64,000 nucleotides of DNA from CAZHLD01 sp964533185 (GTDB taxonomy: Bacteria > Acidobacteriota > Terriglobia > Acidiferrales > UBA7541), in the NCBI GenBank assembly GCA_964533185.1, contig CAZHLD010000004.1, positions 1 through 64,000 of the forward strand, read 5' to 3'. Shown piece by piece: positions 43,346-56,261 of the stretch. The position numbers were made by a program, and so were the translations under genes. How positions within the stretch are numbered: position 1 is the stretch's first letter; the number at the start of each line of letters is the position of its first letter. Under the pieces are notes generated by a model. It had not been told where the DNA came from, ran no database searches, and saw nothing but the letters and a program-made list of their open reading frames with translations.

Positions 43346-44544
43346 CTCGTCGGCTCCCCGCTGCCTGTCGCTCCCGGCACCAGCGTTCGCTGCGGCTTCA
43401 GGAAACTGGTCGCCACTTCCGTCATCGTCACGCCCAGTTGTGACCACAGCCTCCGCTTCAGGCTCCGGTAATCCTGCGCCCCGCTGAAAACGTCGGCCAT
43501 CAGCTCGCGGAATGTTGCGCTGCGCTCGACAAGCTGGATCATCCGCGTCGCTACCGCACCGCCCAGGAACCGCCCGCGATAGAACCGCCGAGCAATCCGC
43601 GTCGCAAACTCGAGGTCCGCCGAAAACGCCTTCCGCACCCGCGACGGATACGACTCCGGCTGGCTTTCGATCAGTGCCTGCGCCAGCAAATCGCCCGACC
43701 GCAGTGCGTAGTACAGACCCTCGCCTGTAATCGGGTCCACCCACGCGGCCGCATCGCCCACCAGCGCCCAGTTCCGCCCCACCACGCGCCGCGCGCTCAG
43801 CGTATGCGCCTGCGGCGAGGGCAGTACGTGGCTGTAAAACTGCGCTCCTTCGCTTTCCACATTCTCTTCCCGCAGAAAATCGTGCAGGTGTCCGCGCAAC
43901 TCCTGGCTGGTGTGCCGCGCCATGCTCCCGCAGATGCCCACCGAAAGGTGGTCGCACCGCGGGAACGACCACAGATAGCCCTCGAACCGTCGCAGGAACT
44001 TCACCTGAATTCCGTCCGCCTGCGCCTTCACGAAGTACCCCAACGTCATCTCCAGGTCTTGCGGCTCGAGCTTCCGTGTCTCCGGCAGCAGCACGTTTCG
44101 CGCGCCCGCGGCGATCACCACGAAGTCCGCCGCGTGCTCCCGGCTGTTTCCTTCTTCTGCAATCGTCAGCCGCGCCTGCGTCCCGCGCGTTTCAAGGTGC
44201 GTCACCCGCGAGCGCACCACCCGGCAGCCCGCCGCCGCCGCGCGGTCCAGCAGCAGACCGTTCAGCACCGTGCGCGAATAGATCACGATCGGCTTGTCCA
44301 GCTCCAGTCGCGCCCGGTGCCCGCTGCTCGAAATCAGCTCCACGGTCCGGATCAGTTTTTTTGGATGGGGTCCGTCCAGCAGGAAGGGATAGGCCGCAAT
44401 GGCCTTGTGCGTCAGTCCGCCGCCGCAGGGTTTCTCCCACGCCAAGTGCTCGTCGAACAGCGTCACGCGGAAGCCCGCCTGCGCCAGCCTCTCCCCGCAC
44501 ACCGCCCCCGACGGCCCTCCCCCAACAATTGCGACTTCATTCAT
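43342..44544 (-). CDS. geranylgeranyl-reductase-family FAD oxidoreductase
   Basis: The 400-residue protein starts with an FAD-binding Rossmann motif (VAIVGGGPSGAVCGERLAQ). It continues with a WEKPCGGGLTHKA segment typical of the geranylgeranyl reductase family and a second cofactor motif (LVGDAAAWVDPITGEGLYYA). Family members reduce isoprenoid double bonds, for example in menaquinone or lipid side chains, while related enzymes hydroxylate. The substrate is unknown. It is co-transcribed with the thioesterase downstream. Confidence 0.83.
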   Translation of the reverse strand: MNEVAIVGGGPSGAVCGERLAQAGFRVTLFDEHLAWEKPCGGGLTHKAIAAYPFLLDGPHPKKLIRTVELISSSGHRARLELDKPIVIYSRTVLNGLLLDRAAAAGCRVVRSRVTHLETRGTQARLTIAEEGNSREHAADFVVIAAGARNVLLPETRKLEPQDLEMTLGYFVKAQADGIQVKFLRRFEGYLWSFPRCDHLSVGICGSMARHTSQELRGHLHDFLREENVESEGAQFYSHVLPSPQAHTLSARRVVGRNWALVGDAAAWVDPITGEGLYYALRSGDLLAQALIESQPESYPSRVRKAFSADLEFATRIARRFYRGRFLGGAVATRMIQLVERSATFRELMADVFSGAQDYRSLKRRLWSQLGVTMTEVATSFLKPQRTLVPGATGSGEPTR

Positions 44545-44573
44545 GATTCGATTTGCCGCTCGCTACGTCCGCA

Positions 44574-46157
44574 CTACGTAATCGGAAACACGCTGGCCAC
44601 AAACCAAGCCGCTACTATAGCACCGAACACTGCGGCCGCCAGCGCCGACCCCGTCCGCTTGCGCACTGCGTCACTCCCCATCCGTTGCAACACCGATATG
44701 GTCGCCATGTACACAACGAACAGCAGCATCAGCACCGCTCCGCTGTCCAGCACAAACAACCCAAACATCATCGCCAGCCACAAGATCCCCCGCATCGCCA
44801 GAAAAATCCCCCACCGCCGCCACCCGGTTCTTGCTCGACCTGCGTCGGGGCCCGCTTTAGCAGGCCCTCTTTCTCTTTCCTCCGGCGCCCCCAACGCCTT
44901 CTCCTCCGCCCACAAATACGGCACAAATACAAACACTAACGCCGCAAACCTCCACCACCGCGCCGCATTCGGCCACGCGTCCGTCAACTCCCAATTCACC
45001 CATCCGCCAAACGCCATCGCCGCCCCCAACCCCACCACCGCCGCCATCCCCACTCCCCGCCAAAGCCGCACTCCGCGCCCCTCCACCACTCGTATGGGCA
45101 GCGCCTGCCACGCCCTCTGTCGCCTCATGACGGCCAACACGATGCCCGCTACTAGCAAAAACGACGCCAAATAATCCCCGTTGTAGATCCCCAGCGCTCC
45201 CAGCGGCACCCAGAACTTCAGCACTCCCGCCGCAAACATTCCCATCACCGCCCACTCCACTAACACTCGTCTCGCCCCCCGGCGGTCTCCCTGCTCTTCG
45301 CTTCCTCGCGCTCGAAACGCCGCCGCCACCCCACTCGCCGCCAGCGGAAAAAGCATCATCAACCCTGCCGCTCCCAGCGCCGTTCCCAGTACGACAGCTG
45401 TGAAAGCGTGAAAATGGTTTGATAAATCAGTCGGGACTGCGCGTCGCCACCAGCCGTCAATCTCTTCCCAGACCACCCGGTCCAGCAACAGGCTGGCATG
45501 TTGCGCGCGCGGTACCACCACATACCGTACGCCACGCTTCTGCCGCACGTCCTCGTCCGTGTCGCGCACTCCTCCCGCCGCCCGCAAGAGTTCCGCGGCA
45601 GCCTGCCTGAGTTGTGGCAGATCGTACTTCGCGCTGAACACCAGCAAATTCACAGGCATCCGTCGCGGCAAGACCATTGGCGCCGGCGAAATCGCCACAG
45701 TTGCCGCCGTCGGGAACCGGTCTGCCAGCCGAACGGCAACCGCGCCGCCAAACGAATGCCCCACCAGCAGGGTCCGCTCCAGTTTGATTTTTCTTTGTTG
45801 CGCCAGCGTGCTGACCACCGCCGCCGCGCACTCCTCCGCTCGCCCGAAGGTAAACGGTTCCGAACTGTCGCCATGCCCGGGAAAATCCACCAGGTACACC
45901 TCCACGTCCGAAAGGGCCAGCGAATGCCCCAGCGCGCGCATCACGCCACGGTTGCCTCCCAGTCCGTGGAACACCACGGCAGAGACAGCCGCGCCCCGTT
46001 TCGCCTTCACGTAGGTGAGAGGGACCGTGCACCCTCCTGCCTGAATTGTGATGCTTGAACTATTGAGGGCCAAAGGACCCAGGAGGCGCAGACAAAGCGC
46101 GCCCGTGCCGACCAGCGCGCACGCCAGTATCACCCGCAGCCACTGCCGCCGTTTCAT
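44574..46157 (-). CDS. alpha/beta hydrolase fused to a multi-pass membrane domain
   Basis: The 527-residue product starts at ATG 46157 with a signal-anchor helix (WLRVILACALVGTGALCLRL). Residues about 45-235 form an alpha/beta hydrolase with the oxyanion HGLGGN loop, nucleophile elbow GHSFGG and a late His in PRAQHASLL. The C-terminal 290 residues contain about eight hydrophobic segments. Fusion of a periplasmic or cytoplasmic hydrolase with an uncharacterised membrane region is unusual but recurrent in Acidobacteria. Lipid or ester turnover is possible. Confidence 0.72.
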   Translation of the reverse strand: MKRRQWLRVILACALVGTGALCLRLLGPLALNSSSITIQAGGCTVPLTYVKAKRGAAVSAVVFHGLGGNRGVMRALGHSLALSDVEVYLVDFPGHGDSSEPFTFGRAEECAAAVVSTLAQQRKIKLERTLLVGHSFGGAVAVRLADRFPTAATVAISPAPMVLPRRMPVNLLVFSAKYDLPQLRQAAAELLRAAGGVRDTDEDVRQKRGVRYVVVPRAQHASLLLDRVVWEEIDGWWRRAVPTDLSNHFHAFTAVVLGTALGAAGLMMLFPLAASGVAAAFRARGSEEQGDRRGARRVLVEWAVMGMFAAGVLKFWVPLGALGIYNGDYLASFLLVAGIVLAVMRRQRAWQALPIRVVEGRGVRLWRGVGMAAVVGLGAAMAFGGWVNWELTDAWPNAARWWRFAALVFVFVPYLWAEEKALGAPEERERGPAKAGPDAGRARTGWRRWGIFLAMRGILWLAMMFGLFVLDSGAVLMLLFVVYMATISVLQRMGSDAVRKRTGSALAAAVFGAIVAAWFVASVFPIT

Positions 46158-46285
46158 CGGCACTCCCAGCCTGCGTGATAGAATGATGCGTCGTAGCAAT
46201 TACTCATCTCTTGTAGCTCACGTCGGGCTGAGACCCGTTTTTCGGGCCGAGGCTGACGTGGGGCTTTTCCGGTGGGGCATCCGAG

Positions 46286-46779
46286 TTGGGCCAAGTCCTT
46301 TCGCAAAATGACCTGATTCTCGCCGTTGCCGACGCCAAACGCAACGCCCGCCGCGTTGTCTTCACCAACGGCTGCTTCGACCTCCTCCATCCCGGCCACA
46401 TCCGTTGTCTCGAGCAGGCCCGCTCCCTCGGCGACCATCTCATCGTCGCCATCAATAGCGACGCAAGCGTCCGCTCCCTCAAAGGCCCCGGCCGCCCCGT
46501 TTTGCCGCAGCATGAGCGCGCCGAAATCCTCGCCGCTCTCGCCTCCGTGGACTACGTCACCATTTTCGACGCCCCCACGCCCCGCGATCTCATCGCCCGC
46601 CTTCTCCCCGATGTCCTCGTTAAAGGCGGCGACTGGGGCCCTGAAGAAATCGTCGGGCGCGCCGAGGTCGAATCCGCCGGCGGCCGGGTCGTCTCGATTC
46701 CGGTCGAGCCCGCCTACTCCACCACCGCCATTCTCGACCGCATGCGCCGCGCCGGCGCGCCGCCCTCCGGCTCGCCGTG

Positions 46780-46780
<1 letters not shown>
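46286..46780 (+). CDS. rfaE2: D-glycero-beta-D-manno-heptose 1-phosphate adenylyltransferase
   Basis: This 164-residue nucleotidyltransferase starts from TTG 46286. It has the core VFTNGCFDLLHPGHIRCLEQ with the HxGH motif, LKGPGRPV, the ERAEILAAL segment and VKGGDW. This is the stand-alone C-terminal half of HldE (RfaE2), which makes ADP-heptose for the lipopolysaccharide core. The kinase half is not in this window. Its TGA overlaps the mfd start by one base, so the two are co-translated. Confidence 0.9.
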
Positions 46781-50235
<3,455 letters not shown>

Positions 50236-50247
50236 GATTCACTCGCC

Positions 50248-51369
50248 ATGAAACCCACGACATCCTTGCTCCTTCTCTTTCTCTTGCTGCTTGGTTCGGC
50301 CTCGCTGGCCGCCCAGTCCAAGAGCGTCGTCATCGAAGAGATCATTGCCCGCGTCAATAACGAGATTATTACCACCAGCGATCTGGCCCGCGCCCGCTCC
50401 GCCATGCTCGAGGACGTCCGCGCCGACTGCCGCGGCTGCACCCCGGCTCAGCTTCAGGCCGCCCTGGCGGAGAAGGAGAAGACTCTTCTCCGCGACCTCA
50501 TCGACCAGTCGCTCTTGGTCCAGCGCGCCAAAGATGTCGGCATCAATGTCGAAACAGACGTCATCCGCCGCATGGACCAGATCCGTCAGCAAAACAATCT
50601 CAAAGACATGGACGAGCTCGAATCTAAGATCCGCGAGCTCGGCCTCAGCTTCGAGGAATGGAAAGACGGCCTCCGCAAGAGCCTCCTCTCCCAGCAGATC
50701 ATCCAGAAAGAGGTCGGTTCCCGCGTCCAGATTGGCAGGGACGAGATCAGCAAGTACTACGACGAGCACAAAAGTGAATTCCACCGCCCCGAGCAGGTCG
50801 CTCTCCGCGAGATCTTCATCACCACCGAAGGCAAGGACGAGGCCGGCATCGCCGAGGCCGAAAAGAAGGCCCGCAATCTCCTCGACCGCGTCAACCGCGG
50901 CGACGATTTTATCGAGCTCGCCAAACGCTATTCCGACGGCAGCACCGCCCAGCGCGGCGGCGAACTTGGCATCTTCGAGCGCGGCCAGCTCGATAAGTCC
51001 ATCGAAGACCTCGTCTTCAAGCTCGACCGCGGCCAGCTCACCGACATCGTTCGCACCAAGACCGGTTTTCTCTTCCTCAAGGTCGAAATCCGCTACGAGG
51101 CCGGCATTCAGCCGATGGAAAAGGTTGAAGCTGAAATTCAGAACCGCCTCTACTACGAAAAAATCGAGCCGGCCATGCGCACCTACCTCACCACACTCCG
51201 CGAAGAAAGCCACATCGTCGTCAAGCCCGGCTTCACCGATACCGCCGCCGTCGCCTCCAACCCAATTCAGGAAGTCGAGCCCGGCGCCACCAACGCTGAA
51301 AAGGAAAAGGAGAACAGGGGCCGCCGCTGGTACTGGCCGTTCGGCTCAGGCAAGTCGGAAAAACCATGA
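50248..51369 (+). CDS. SurA-like periplasmic peptidyl-prolyl isomerase
   Basis: The 373-residue protein has a signal peptide (LLLLFLLLLGSASLAAQ). A SurA N-terminal chaperone region follows (IARVNNEIITTSDLARARS and ELESKIRELGLSFEEWKD), then one parvulin domain (about 175-285, with LREIFITTE, FIELAKRYSDG and GELGIFERGQL). It would fold outer-membrane proteins. Unlike E. coli SurA it has a single parvulin domain and a charged C-terminal tail. Its stop overlaps the next start by 4 nt. Confidence 0.88.
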   Translation: MKPTTSLLLLFLLLLGSASLAAQSKSVVIEEIIARVNNEIITTSDLARARSAMLEDVRADCRGCTPAQLQAALAEKEKTLLRDLIDQSLLVQRAKDVGINVETDVIRRMDQIRQQNNLKDMDELESKIRELGLSFEEWKDGLRKSLLSQQIIQKEVGSRVQIGRDEISKYYDEHKSEFHRPEQVALREIFITTEGKDEAGIAEAEKKARNLLDRVNRGDDFIELAKRYSDGSTAQRGGELGIFERGQLDKSIEDLVFKLDRGQLTDIVRTKTGFLFLKVEIRYEAGIQPMEKVEAEIQNRLYYEKIEPAMRTYLTTLREESHIVVKPGFTDTAAVASNPIQEVEPGATNAEKEKENRGRRWYWPFGSGKSEKP

Positions 51370-52403
51370 AGCCCGCTTACGTTGCCGACCTTCAGGCCGA
51401 CCAGACCGTCACCACTTTCTTCCTCGTCTGTGAGAAAGAGCTGCGCACAACCCGCGAAGGCAAGCCCTTCCTCCGTCTCGAACTCGGCGACCGCACCGGC
51501 ACGATCGAGGCCCGCCTGTGGGACAACGCCGAAGAGATCAGCGCCAGCGTTGACCGCGACGACTTCGTCAAAGTCCAGGCTCGCGTCGAGCTTTATCGCA
51601 ACAAGACTCAGCTCTCTCTCGACCGCCTCCGTCGCGCCACCGCTGAGGAAGTCGACCTTGGCGATTTCTTCCCTCACACCACGCAGGACGTCGAACAGCT
51701 TTACGCTCGCCTCCGCGAGTTTGCCGCGTCCATCTCCAACCCCTGGCTTGGCGGCCTCTGCCAGAGCGTCATTGAAGACCCCGCCATCGCCCCCGGCCTC
51801 AAGCGCGCCCCTGCAGCCAAGACCATGCACCACGCCTATCTCGGCGGCCTCCTCGAGCACATCGTCAGCCTCTGCACCCTCTGCCGCGCCGTCGCCGGCT
51901 GTTATCCCGAAGCCGACCCTGACCTTCTCCTCACCGGCGCCATCCTCCACGACATCGGCAAAATCAACGAGCTCTCCTACGAACGCTCCTTCGGCTACAC
52001 CGACCAGGGCCAGCTCCTCGGCCACATCATCATGGAGCTCGAGCTACTCACAAAAAAAATGGACGCCATCGACGGCTTCCCGCCGCCGCTCAAGACGCTC
52101 GTTCAGCACCTCATCGTCAGCCATCACGGCCGCTACGAGTTTGGCTCGCCCAAGCTGCCCATGTTCCGCGAAGCCCTGATGCTCCACTATCTCGACGATC
52201 TCGACTCCAAGCTCGCTTCCATCCGCGCTTCACTTGCCTCCGACAAGGGCGATGGCGATTGGACCGCCTGGAGCTCCGCCCTCGAGCGCCGCCTCCTCCG
52301 CGTCGATCGCTTCCTGCAAGCCGACGCGCCCCCCGCCTCCCAGCAAGCCCCGCAACAGCTCAAGCTCGATGCCGCCGCTGGCGGCTCCGGTCGCAAAGAC
52401 TGA
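51366..52403 (+). CDS. HD-domain 3'-5' exoribonuclease-like protein (YhaM type)
   Basis: This 345-residue protein pairs an N-terminal OB-fold (about 15-90, GTIEARLWDNAEE) with an HD phosphohydrolase domain: HHAYLGGLLEHI, ILHDIGKINEL (about 192) and a late HGRYEFGSP. This layout matches YhaM-like nucleases, which trim RNA or single-stranded DNA from 3' ends. It is translationally coupled to the SurA-like gene and followed 2 nt later by a BlaI-type regulator. The C-terminus ends in a low-complexity Gln/Ala tail. Confidence 0.85.
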   Translation: MKPAYVADLQADQTVTTFFLVCEKELRTTREGKPFLRLELGDRTGTIEARLWDNAEEISASVDRDDFVKVQARVELYRNKTQLSLDRLRRATAEEVDLGDFFPHTTQDVEQLYARLREFAASISNPWLGGLCQSVIEDPAIAPGLKRAPAAKTMHHAYLGGLLEHIVSLCTLCRAVAGCYPEADPDLLLTGAILHDIGKINELSYERSFGYTDQGQLLGHIIMELELLTKKMDAIDGFPPPLKTLVQHLIVSHHGRYEFGSPKLPMFREALMLHYLDDLDSKLASIRASLASDKGDGDWTAWSSALERRLLRVDRFLQADAPPASQQAPQQLKLDAAAGGSGRKD

Positions 52404-52405
52404 TC

Positions 52406-52966
52406 ATGGCCTCGTCCCCCCAACCCGCCGCCCAGGAGCCCCGCGACACCGGCCTCGGCAAATCCCTCCTCGAGCTTGCACCTCTCGAGCTCGAATGCAT
52501 GAACACGCTCTGGCCTCTCGGCGAAGGCACCGTCCGCGATATCCAGCAGCAGCTCGTCCCCGTGCGCCCGCGTGCCTACACCACCATCATGACCATCATG
52601 GACCGCCTGGCCCACAAGGGTGTTGTCACGCGCCGCAAATCCGGCCGCGCCTGGCTCTACCGCCCCAATCTTTCTGCCGAAGATGCCCGCACCCACGCCG
52701 TCGATCGCCTCGTCGAAGGTTTCTTCGACGGCTCCTCCACCGCCCTCGCTGCTCACCTCTCCGCATCACCCGACGCCGCTCTCGCCTCACAACTGCCCGC
52801 GAGGCCTGTGCGCCCTGCCCGCTCTGATCGCCCACGCGTAGCGCCGGGAAATGTAGCGGCCGCTTCCAGCGCCCATCTTTCTCAACTGGCGAAGGACGAA
52901 GTGGAAGCTCACGAAGATCGCGCAACGATTTTTTCTCCAACGCGCCTCGACGATAGCTTGCTCTAA
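52406..52966 (+). CDS. BlaI/MecI-type transcriptional regulator
   Basis: This 186-residue protein starts at ATG 52406. The penicillinase-repressor winged helix is clear: PLELECMNTLWPLGEGTVRD, then RAYTTIMTIMDRLAHKGVV and RKSGRAWLYRP. An about 70-residue C-terminal tail after the dimerisation region is Ala/Ser/Pro-rich and not conserved. No BlaR1-like sensor is adjacent, so it probably acts alone. The HD gene lies 2 nt upstream. Confidence 0.85.
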   Translation: MASSPQPAAQEPRDTGLGKSLLELAPLELECMNTLWPLGEGTVRDIQQQLVPVRPRAYTTIMTIMDRLAHKGVVTRRKSGRAWLYRPNLSAEDARTHAVDRLVEGFFDGSSTALAAHLSASPDAALASQLPARPVRPARSDRPRVAPGNVAAASSAHLSQLAKDEVEAHEDRATIFSPTRLDDSLL

Positions 52967-53014
52967 TGGTTCCTCGCGAGTTACGAATTACGAGTCACGG
53001 ATTACGTTTCTGAA

Positions 53015-54007
53015 ATGCTCCCTGCTTCACTGACAATCCGCGACGTGACCATCCGTCCCGCCACCGTACTTGCGCCCATGGCCGGCGTCACCGACACTGT
53101 CTTCCGTCGCGTCATCCGTTCGCTCGGCGGCTGCGGCCTGATCATGACCGAGTTCACCAGCGCCGAAGGCGTCACTCGCAACGCCGCCCGCACCCTCCAC
53201 TACCTCTACTTCCAGCCCGACGAGCGCCCCATCACCGCCCAGCTCTTCGGCGCCAACCCGCAAGTCATGGCCTCGGCCGCCGCGCTCGTTGAGCAGCTCG
53301 GCTTCGACATCGTGGACATCAACCTCGGCTGCCCGGCCAAAAAAGTCGTCAAGTGCGGCGGCTCCGGCCTGTTGCGCGACCTTCCGCTCCTCGAAGAAAT
53401 CCTGCGCTCCGTCCGCTCCGCCGTCCGCATTCCACTCACCATCAAAATCCGCGCCGGCTGGGACGACACCTCCATCGTTGCCACCGACGTCGCCCGCATG
53501 GCCGAGCAGGTGGGCGTCGAAGCCATCGCCGTCCATCCTCGCACGCGCCTTCAGGGCTTGACCGGCAGCGCCGACTGGAGCATCATCCGCGACGTGAAGC
53601 AGGCCGTCCGCATGCCCGTCATCGGCAATGGCGACATCAACTCCCCCGAAGATGCCGCTCGCATGGTCCGCGAGACCGGCTGCGACGCCGTCATGATCGG
53701 CCGCGCCGCTGCCACCAATCCGTGGATCTTCCGCCAGATTGAGCAGTACGCCGCCTCTGGCGGCTATGAGCAACCCACCGAAGCTGATCGCTATCGCCTG
53801 CTCTCCGGCTACTTCCGCAATCTGGCCGACTCCGGCATGCCCGACGCTCTCGGCAAGATGAAGCAATTCGCTTGCTGGTTTACCCACGGTGTCCGCAATG
53901 GCGCCGAGCTTCGCCGCCAGGTCCATGCATCCCGCGCAGCCGCCGAAGTCCTCGACCGCGTTGACTCCTTCTTTTCTCAGACCACTTTTGCCGGAGGTGA
54001 TTCGTGA
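53015..54007 (+). CDS. dusB: tRNA-dihydrouridine synthase (DusB type)
   Basis: This 330-residue FMN enzyme has LAPMAGVTDTVFRR, the catalytic-cysteine motif NLGCPAKKVVKCGGSGLL, HPRTRLQGLTG, GNGDINSPEDA and GRAAATNPWIFRQI. It reduces uridine to dihydrouridine in the tRNA D-loop. The promoter region upstream (52967-53014) contains a degenerate ACGA-rich direct repeat (GAATTACGAGTCACGGATTACG) of the kind seen again at 55745-55795. The stop overlaps the start of the PilZ gene. Confidence 0.93.
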   Translation: MLPASLTIRDVTIRPATVLAPMAGVTDTVFRRVIRSLGGCGLIMTEFTSAEGVTRNAARTLHYLYFQPDERPITAQLFGANPQVMASAAALVEQLGFDIVDINLGCPAKKVVKCGGSGLLRDLPLLEEILRSVRSAVRIPLTIKIRAGWDDTSIVATDVARMAEQVGVEAIAVHPRTRLQGLTGSADWSIIRDVKQAVRMPVIGNGDINSPEDAARMVRETGCDAVMIGRAAATNPWIFRQIEQYAASGGYEQPTEADRYRLLSGYFRNLADSGMPDALGKMKQFACWFTHGVRNGAELRRQVHASRAAAEVLDRVDSFFSQTTFAGGDS

Positions 54008-54369
54008 GTCCAACTGGTGGAGCGGGAACTGCCCTCGAACGCCGCGCCGAACGCCGCATCGCCGTCCATCTCCCCCTTCAGGTCCGCGGCACCGATAGCG
54101 AAGGCATCGCCTTCGAAGAATCCACCGAAACCGAAAACGTCTGCCGCTCTGGCACCGCCTTCGTCATCAACCGCGAGATCGAGCTCGGCGCCACGGTCGA
54201 GATCGCCATCGCCATGCCTCGCCAGAGCCGTCAGGGCGAGACCGACTTTGCCACCGTCGGTCGCATCGTTCACGTCATGCCCGGCAAAACCAAGCGCGAG
54301 AAAATCGTCGGCGTCGAATTCACCGGCCCGCGCTTCCACCGCATCTTCGCTCCCGAATCCGCCGACTGA
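54004..54369 (+). CDS. PilZ-domain protein
   Basis: This 121-residue protein begins with GTG at 54004, overlapping the dusB stop. It has the PilZ c-di-GMP-binding pattern RRAERRIAVHLPLQV, SRSG-like VCRSGTAFVI and a VGRIVHV strand. The canonical second motif D/NxSxxG is altered to NVCRSG, so ligand binding is uncertain. It probably responds to or interprets c-di-GMP. The effector process is unknown. Confidence 0.78.
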   Translation: MSPTGGAGTALERRAERRIAVHLPLQVRGTDSEGIAFEESTETENVCRSGTAFVINREIELGATVEIAIAMPRQSRQGETDFATVGRIVHVMPGKTKREKIVGVEFTGPRFHRIFAPESAD

Positions 54370-54501
54370 CACAACGCGGCGCGGGTTCCTCTTCTCTGTG
54401 CTCTCTCTGTCGCTCTGTCTCTGTGTCCGCTGTGTTAAATGAAAACGGTTTGTCCTGGCGGGTTTTCTTCCCCGGAGGAGTTGTCTGATACAGAAGAATG
54501 C

Positions 54502-55365
54502 TTACTGTCTCTCGCTCAACACCACCTTGTAGGCGTCACGCTTGGATAGCCCGCGCTCTCGTGCTGCTTGCTTGAGCGCGGCCTTGTGATCCATTTGCTG
54601 TTCCCTCATCAACTGCTCCACTCGCTTCGGCAACGATACATTTGAATCCACGGCGGGCGCAGCCGCCTCTCCCGGCCCCACCAGCAGCGTAATCTCACCC
54701 CGCGGCGCCTTCTTTTCAAACCGCTCGGCCAGCTCGGCCAGCGTCCCGTGCACAAATTCCTCATGCAGTTTCGTTACCTCACGCGCCACCACTGCCGGCC
54801 TCGCGCCCAATATTTCCGCCGCATCGCGCAGCATTTCCACCAGCCGATGTGGCGCCTCGTAAAACGCAATCGTCCGCCGCTCGCCCGCCAGCCGCCCGAG
54901 CGCCCGCCGCCGCTCTCCCGCCCGCGCCGGCAGGAACCCCACAAACACAAACTCATCTGTCGGCAGCCCCGACGCCGCCAGCGCCGCCACCAGCGCCGAC
55001 GGTCCCGGCACCGGCACTACTGGAATCCCGTGCCGCTGGCACAGCGTCACCAGCCGGTGCCCCGGGTCCGAGATTCCCGGCGTCCCCGCGTCGCTCACCA
55101 GCGCCACCTGCGCGCCCTGCTCCAACTCGATCACCAGCTCCGCCGCCCGCGTCATTTCGTTATGCTCGTGGTAGCTCACCAGCCGCTTCGCAATGTCGTA
55201 GTGACTTAGCAGCTTCTGCGTCTGCCGCGTGTCTTCGCACGCAATCACGTCCGCTTCCTTCAGCACGCGCAGCGCCCGCAGCGTGATGTCTTCCAGGTTT
55301 CCGATCGGCGTCGCCACCAAGTACAGGCAACCCGTCCTCTCCTCCGTTGTCGTTCGTTTCTTCAT
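54502..55365 (-). CDS. rsmI: 16S rRNA 2'-O-ribose C1402 methyltransferase RsmI
   Basis: The 287-residue tetrapyrrole-methylase-fold enzyme has CLYLVATPIGNLEDITLRA, VIACEDTRQTQKLL, LVSDAGTPGISDPGHRLV and PVPGPSALVAALAASGLP. The C-terminal DUF-type helical region ends with AARERGLSKRDAYKV. It methylates C1402 of 16S rRNA using S-adenosylmethionine. Start at ATG 55365 gives a standard length. The gene converges with PilZ/dusB and lies just upstream of the assembly gap. Confidence 0.93.
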   Translation of the reverse strand: MKKRTTTEERTGCLYLVATPIGNLEDITLRALRVLKEADVIACEDTRQTQKLLSHYDIAKRLVSYHEHNEMTRAAELVIELEQGAQVALVSDAGTPGISDPGHRLVTLCQRHGIPVVPVPGPSALVAALAASGLPTDEFVFVGFLPARAGERRRALGRLAGERRTIAFYEAPHRLVEMLRDAAEILGARPAVVAREVTKLHEEFVHGTLAELAERFEKKAPRGEITLLVGPGEAAAPAVDSNVSLPKRVEQLMREQQMDHKAALKQAARERGLSKRDAYKVVLSERQ

Positions 55366-55889
55366 CGCTGTGCCCGCTTCTTCATCTCTGCCCGCGCCAG
55401 TCTAACATGTCTCCTGCCCGCTGCCTTTGGAGTGCGGCGGCTNNNNNNNNNNNNNNNNNNNNNNNNNNNNNNNNNNNNNNNNNNNNNNNNNNNNNNNNNN
55501 NNNNNNNNNNNNNNNNNNNNNNNNNNNNNNNNNNNNNNNNNNCTGCCCGCGCCAGTCTAACATGTCTCCTGCCCGCTGCCTTTGGAGTGCGGCGGCTCTT
55601 GTCCCGAGCGAAGCCGAGGGATGCCGCCGGTTTGCCTCCCTCCTCGGCTCGGCGCGTCCTGCGTCACCACATGCCCTGGATGTCATTCCAAGCTCTGTGC
55701 GCAACGAGGGGCGAGGAATCTGCTTTTTCCTTCCCGCTTTTCGAATCACGAATCATGTTTTACGAGTCACGAGTCCCGTATTTCGAATTGCGAGTGTCGT
55801 TTTTCGCAACTTCTCCCGCGCCGATTCGTCCGCCCCGCGCGCCCATGCTAGAATCGCTTGCTTCGAGACACAGCCAAAGGAGTCTCCGG
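55366..55889. other. intergenic region with scaffold gap and duplicated 55-mer
   Basis: This stretch contains 100 N (55443-55542). The 55 bases before the gap (55388-55442) and the 55 after it (55543-55597) are identical. A REP-like hairpin with core TGTCCCGAGCGAAGCCGAGG follows at 55590-55629. A degenerate tandem of ACGAGTCACGAGT-type units lies at 55745-55795. No gene is present. Confidence 0.85.
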
Positions 55890-56204
55890 GTGCCCCTCTA
55901 CGAATACGAGTGTCAAAAATGCCGCGCGCGCCACGAGCGCATCGAAAAACTCTCTGGCCCGCACCTGAAAAAGTGCCCCACCTGTGGCGGAAAAGCCGAA
56001 CGCATGGCCTCTTCGCCCGCCATTCAGTTCAAGGGCTCCGGCTGGTACGTTACCGACTACGGCGGTAAATCTTCCACCGGCGACTCATCCAAATCCGAGA
56101 AGTCCGATTCAAAGGAAACCAGGGAAAGTAAGGAAGGTAAGGAATCGAAGGACTCTAAATCCGACTCTTCCTCAAAAGACTCTAGGCCCTCAAAAAAGTC
56201 CTGA
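55890..56204 (+). CDS. FmdB-family zinc ribbon protein with Ser/Lys-rich tail
   Basis: This 104-residue protein starts with GTG at 55890 after AAAGGAG. It opens with the FmdB zinc ribbon (PLYEYECQKCRARHE and KKCPTCGGKAERM), followed by SSPAIQFKGSGWYVTDY, the normal family end. About 45 further residues are almost only Ser, Lys, Glu and Asp, a low-complexity tail. The family is linked to regulation or small-molecule binding. The function here is unknown. Confidence 0.85.
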   Translation: MPLYEYECQKCRARHERIEKLSGPHLKKCPTCGGKAERMASSPAIQFKGSGWYVTDYGGKSSTGDSSKSEKSDSKETRESKEGKESKDSKSDSSSKDSRPSKKS

Positions 56205-56261
56205 CTCTTCTTTCCCTTCTCTACACCCTGCACCCTAAATCCTTTTCAACCCTCTTCTCAA

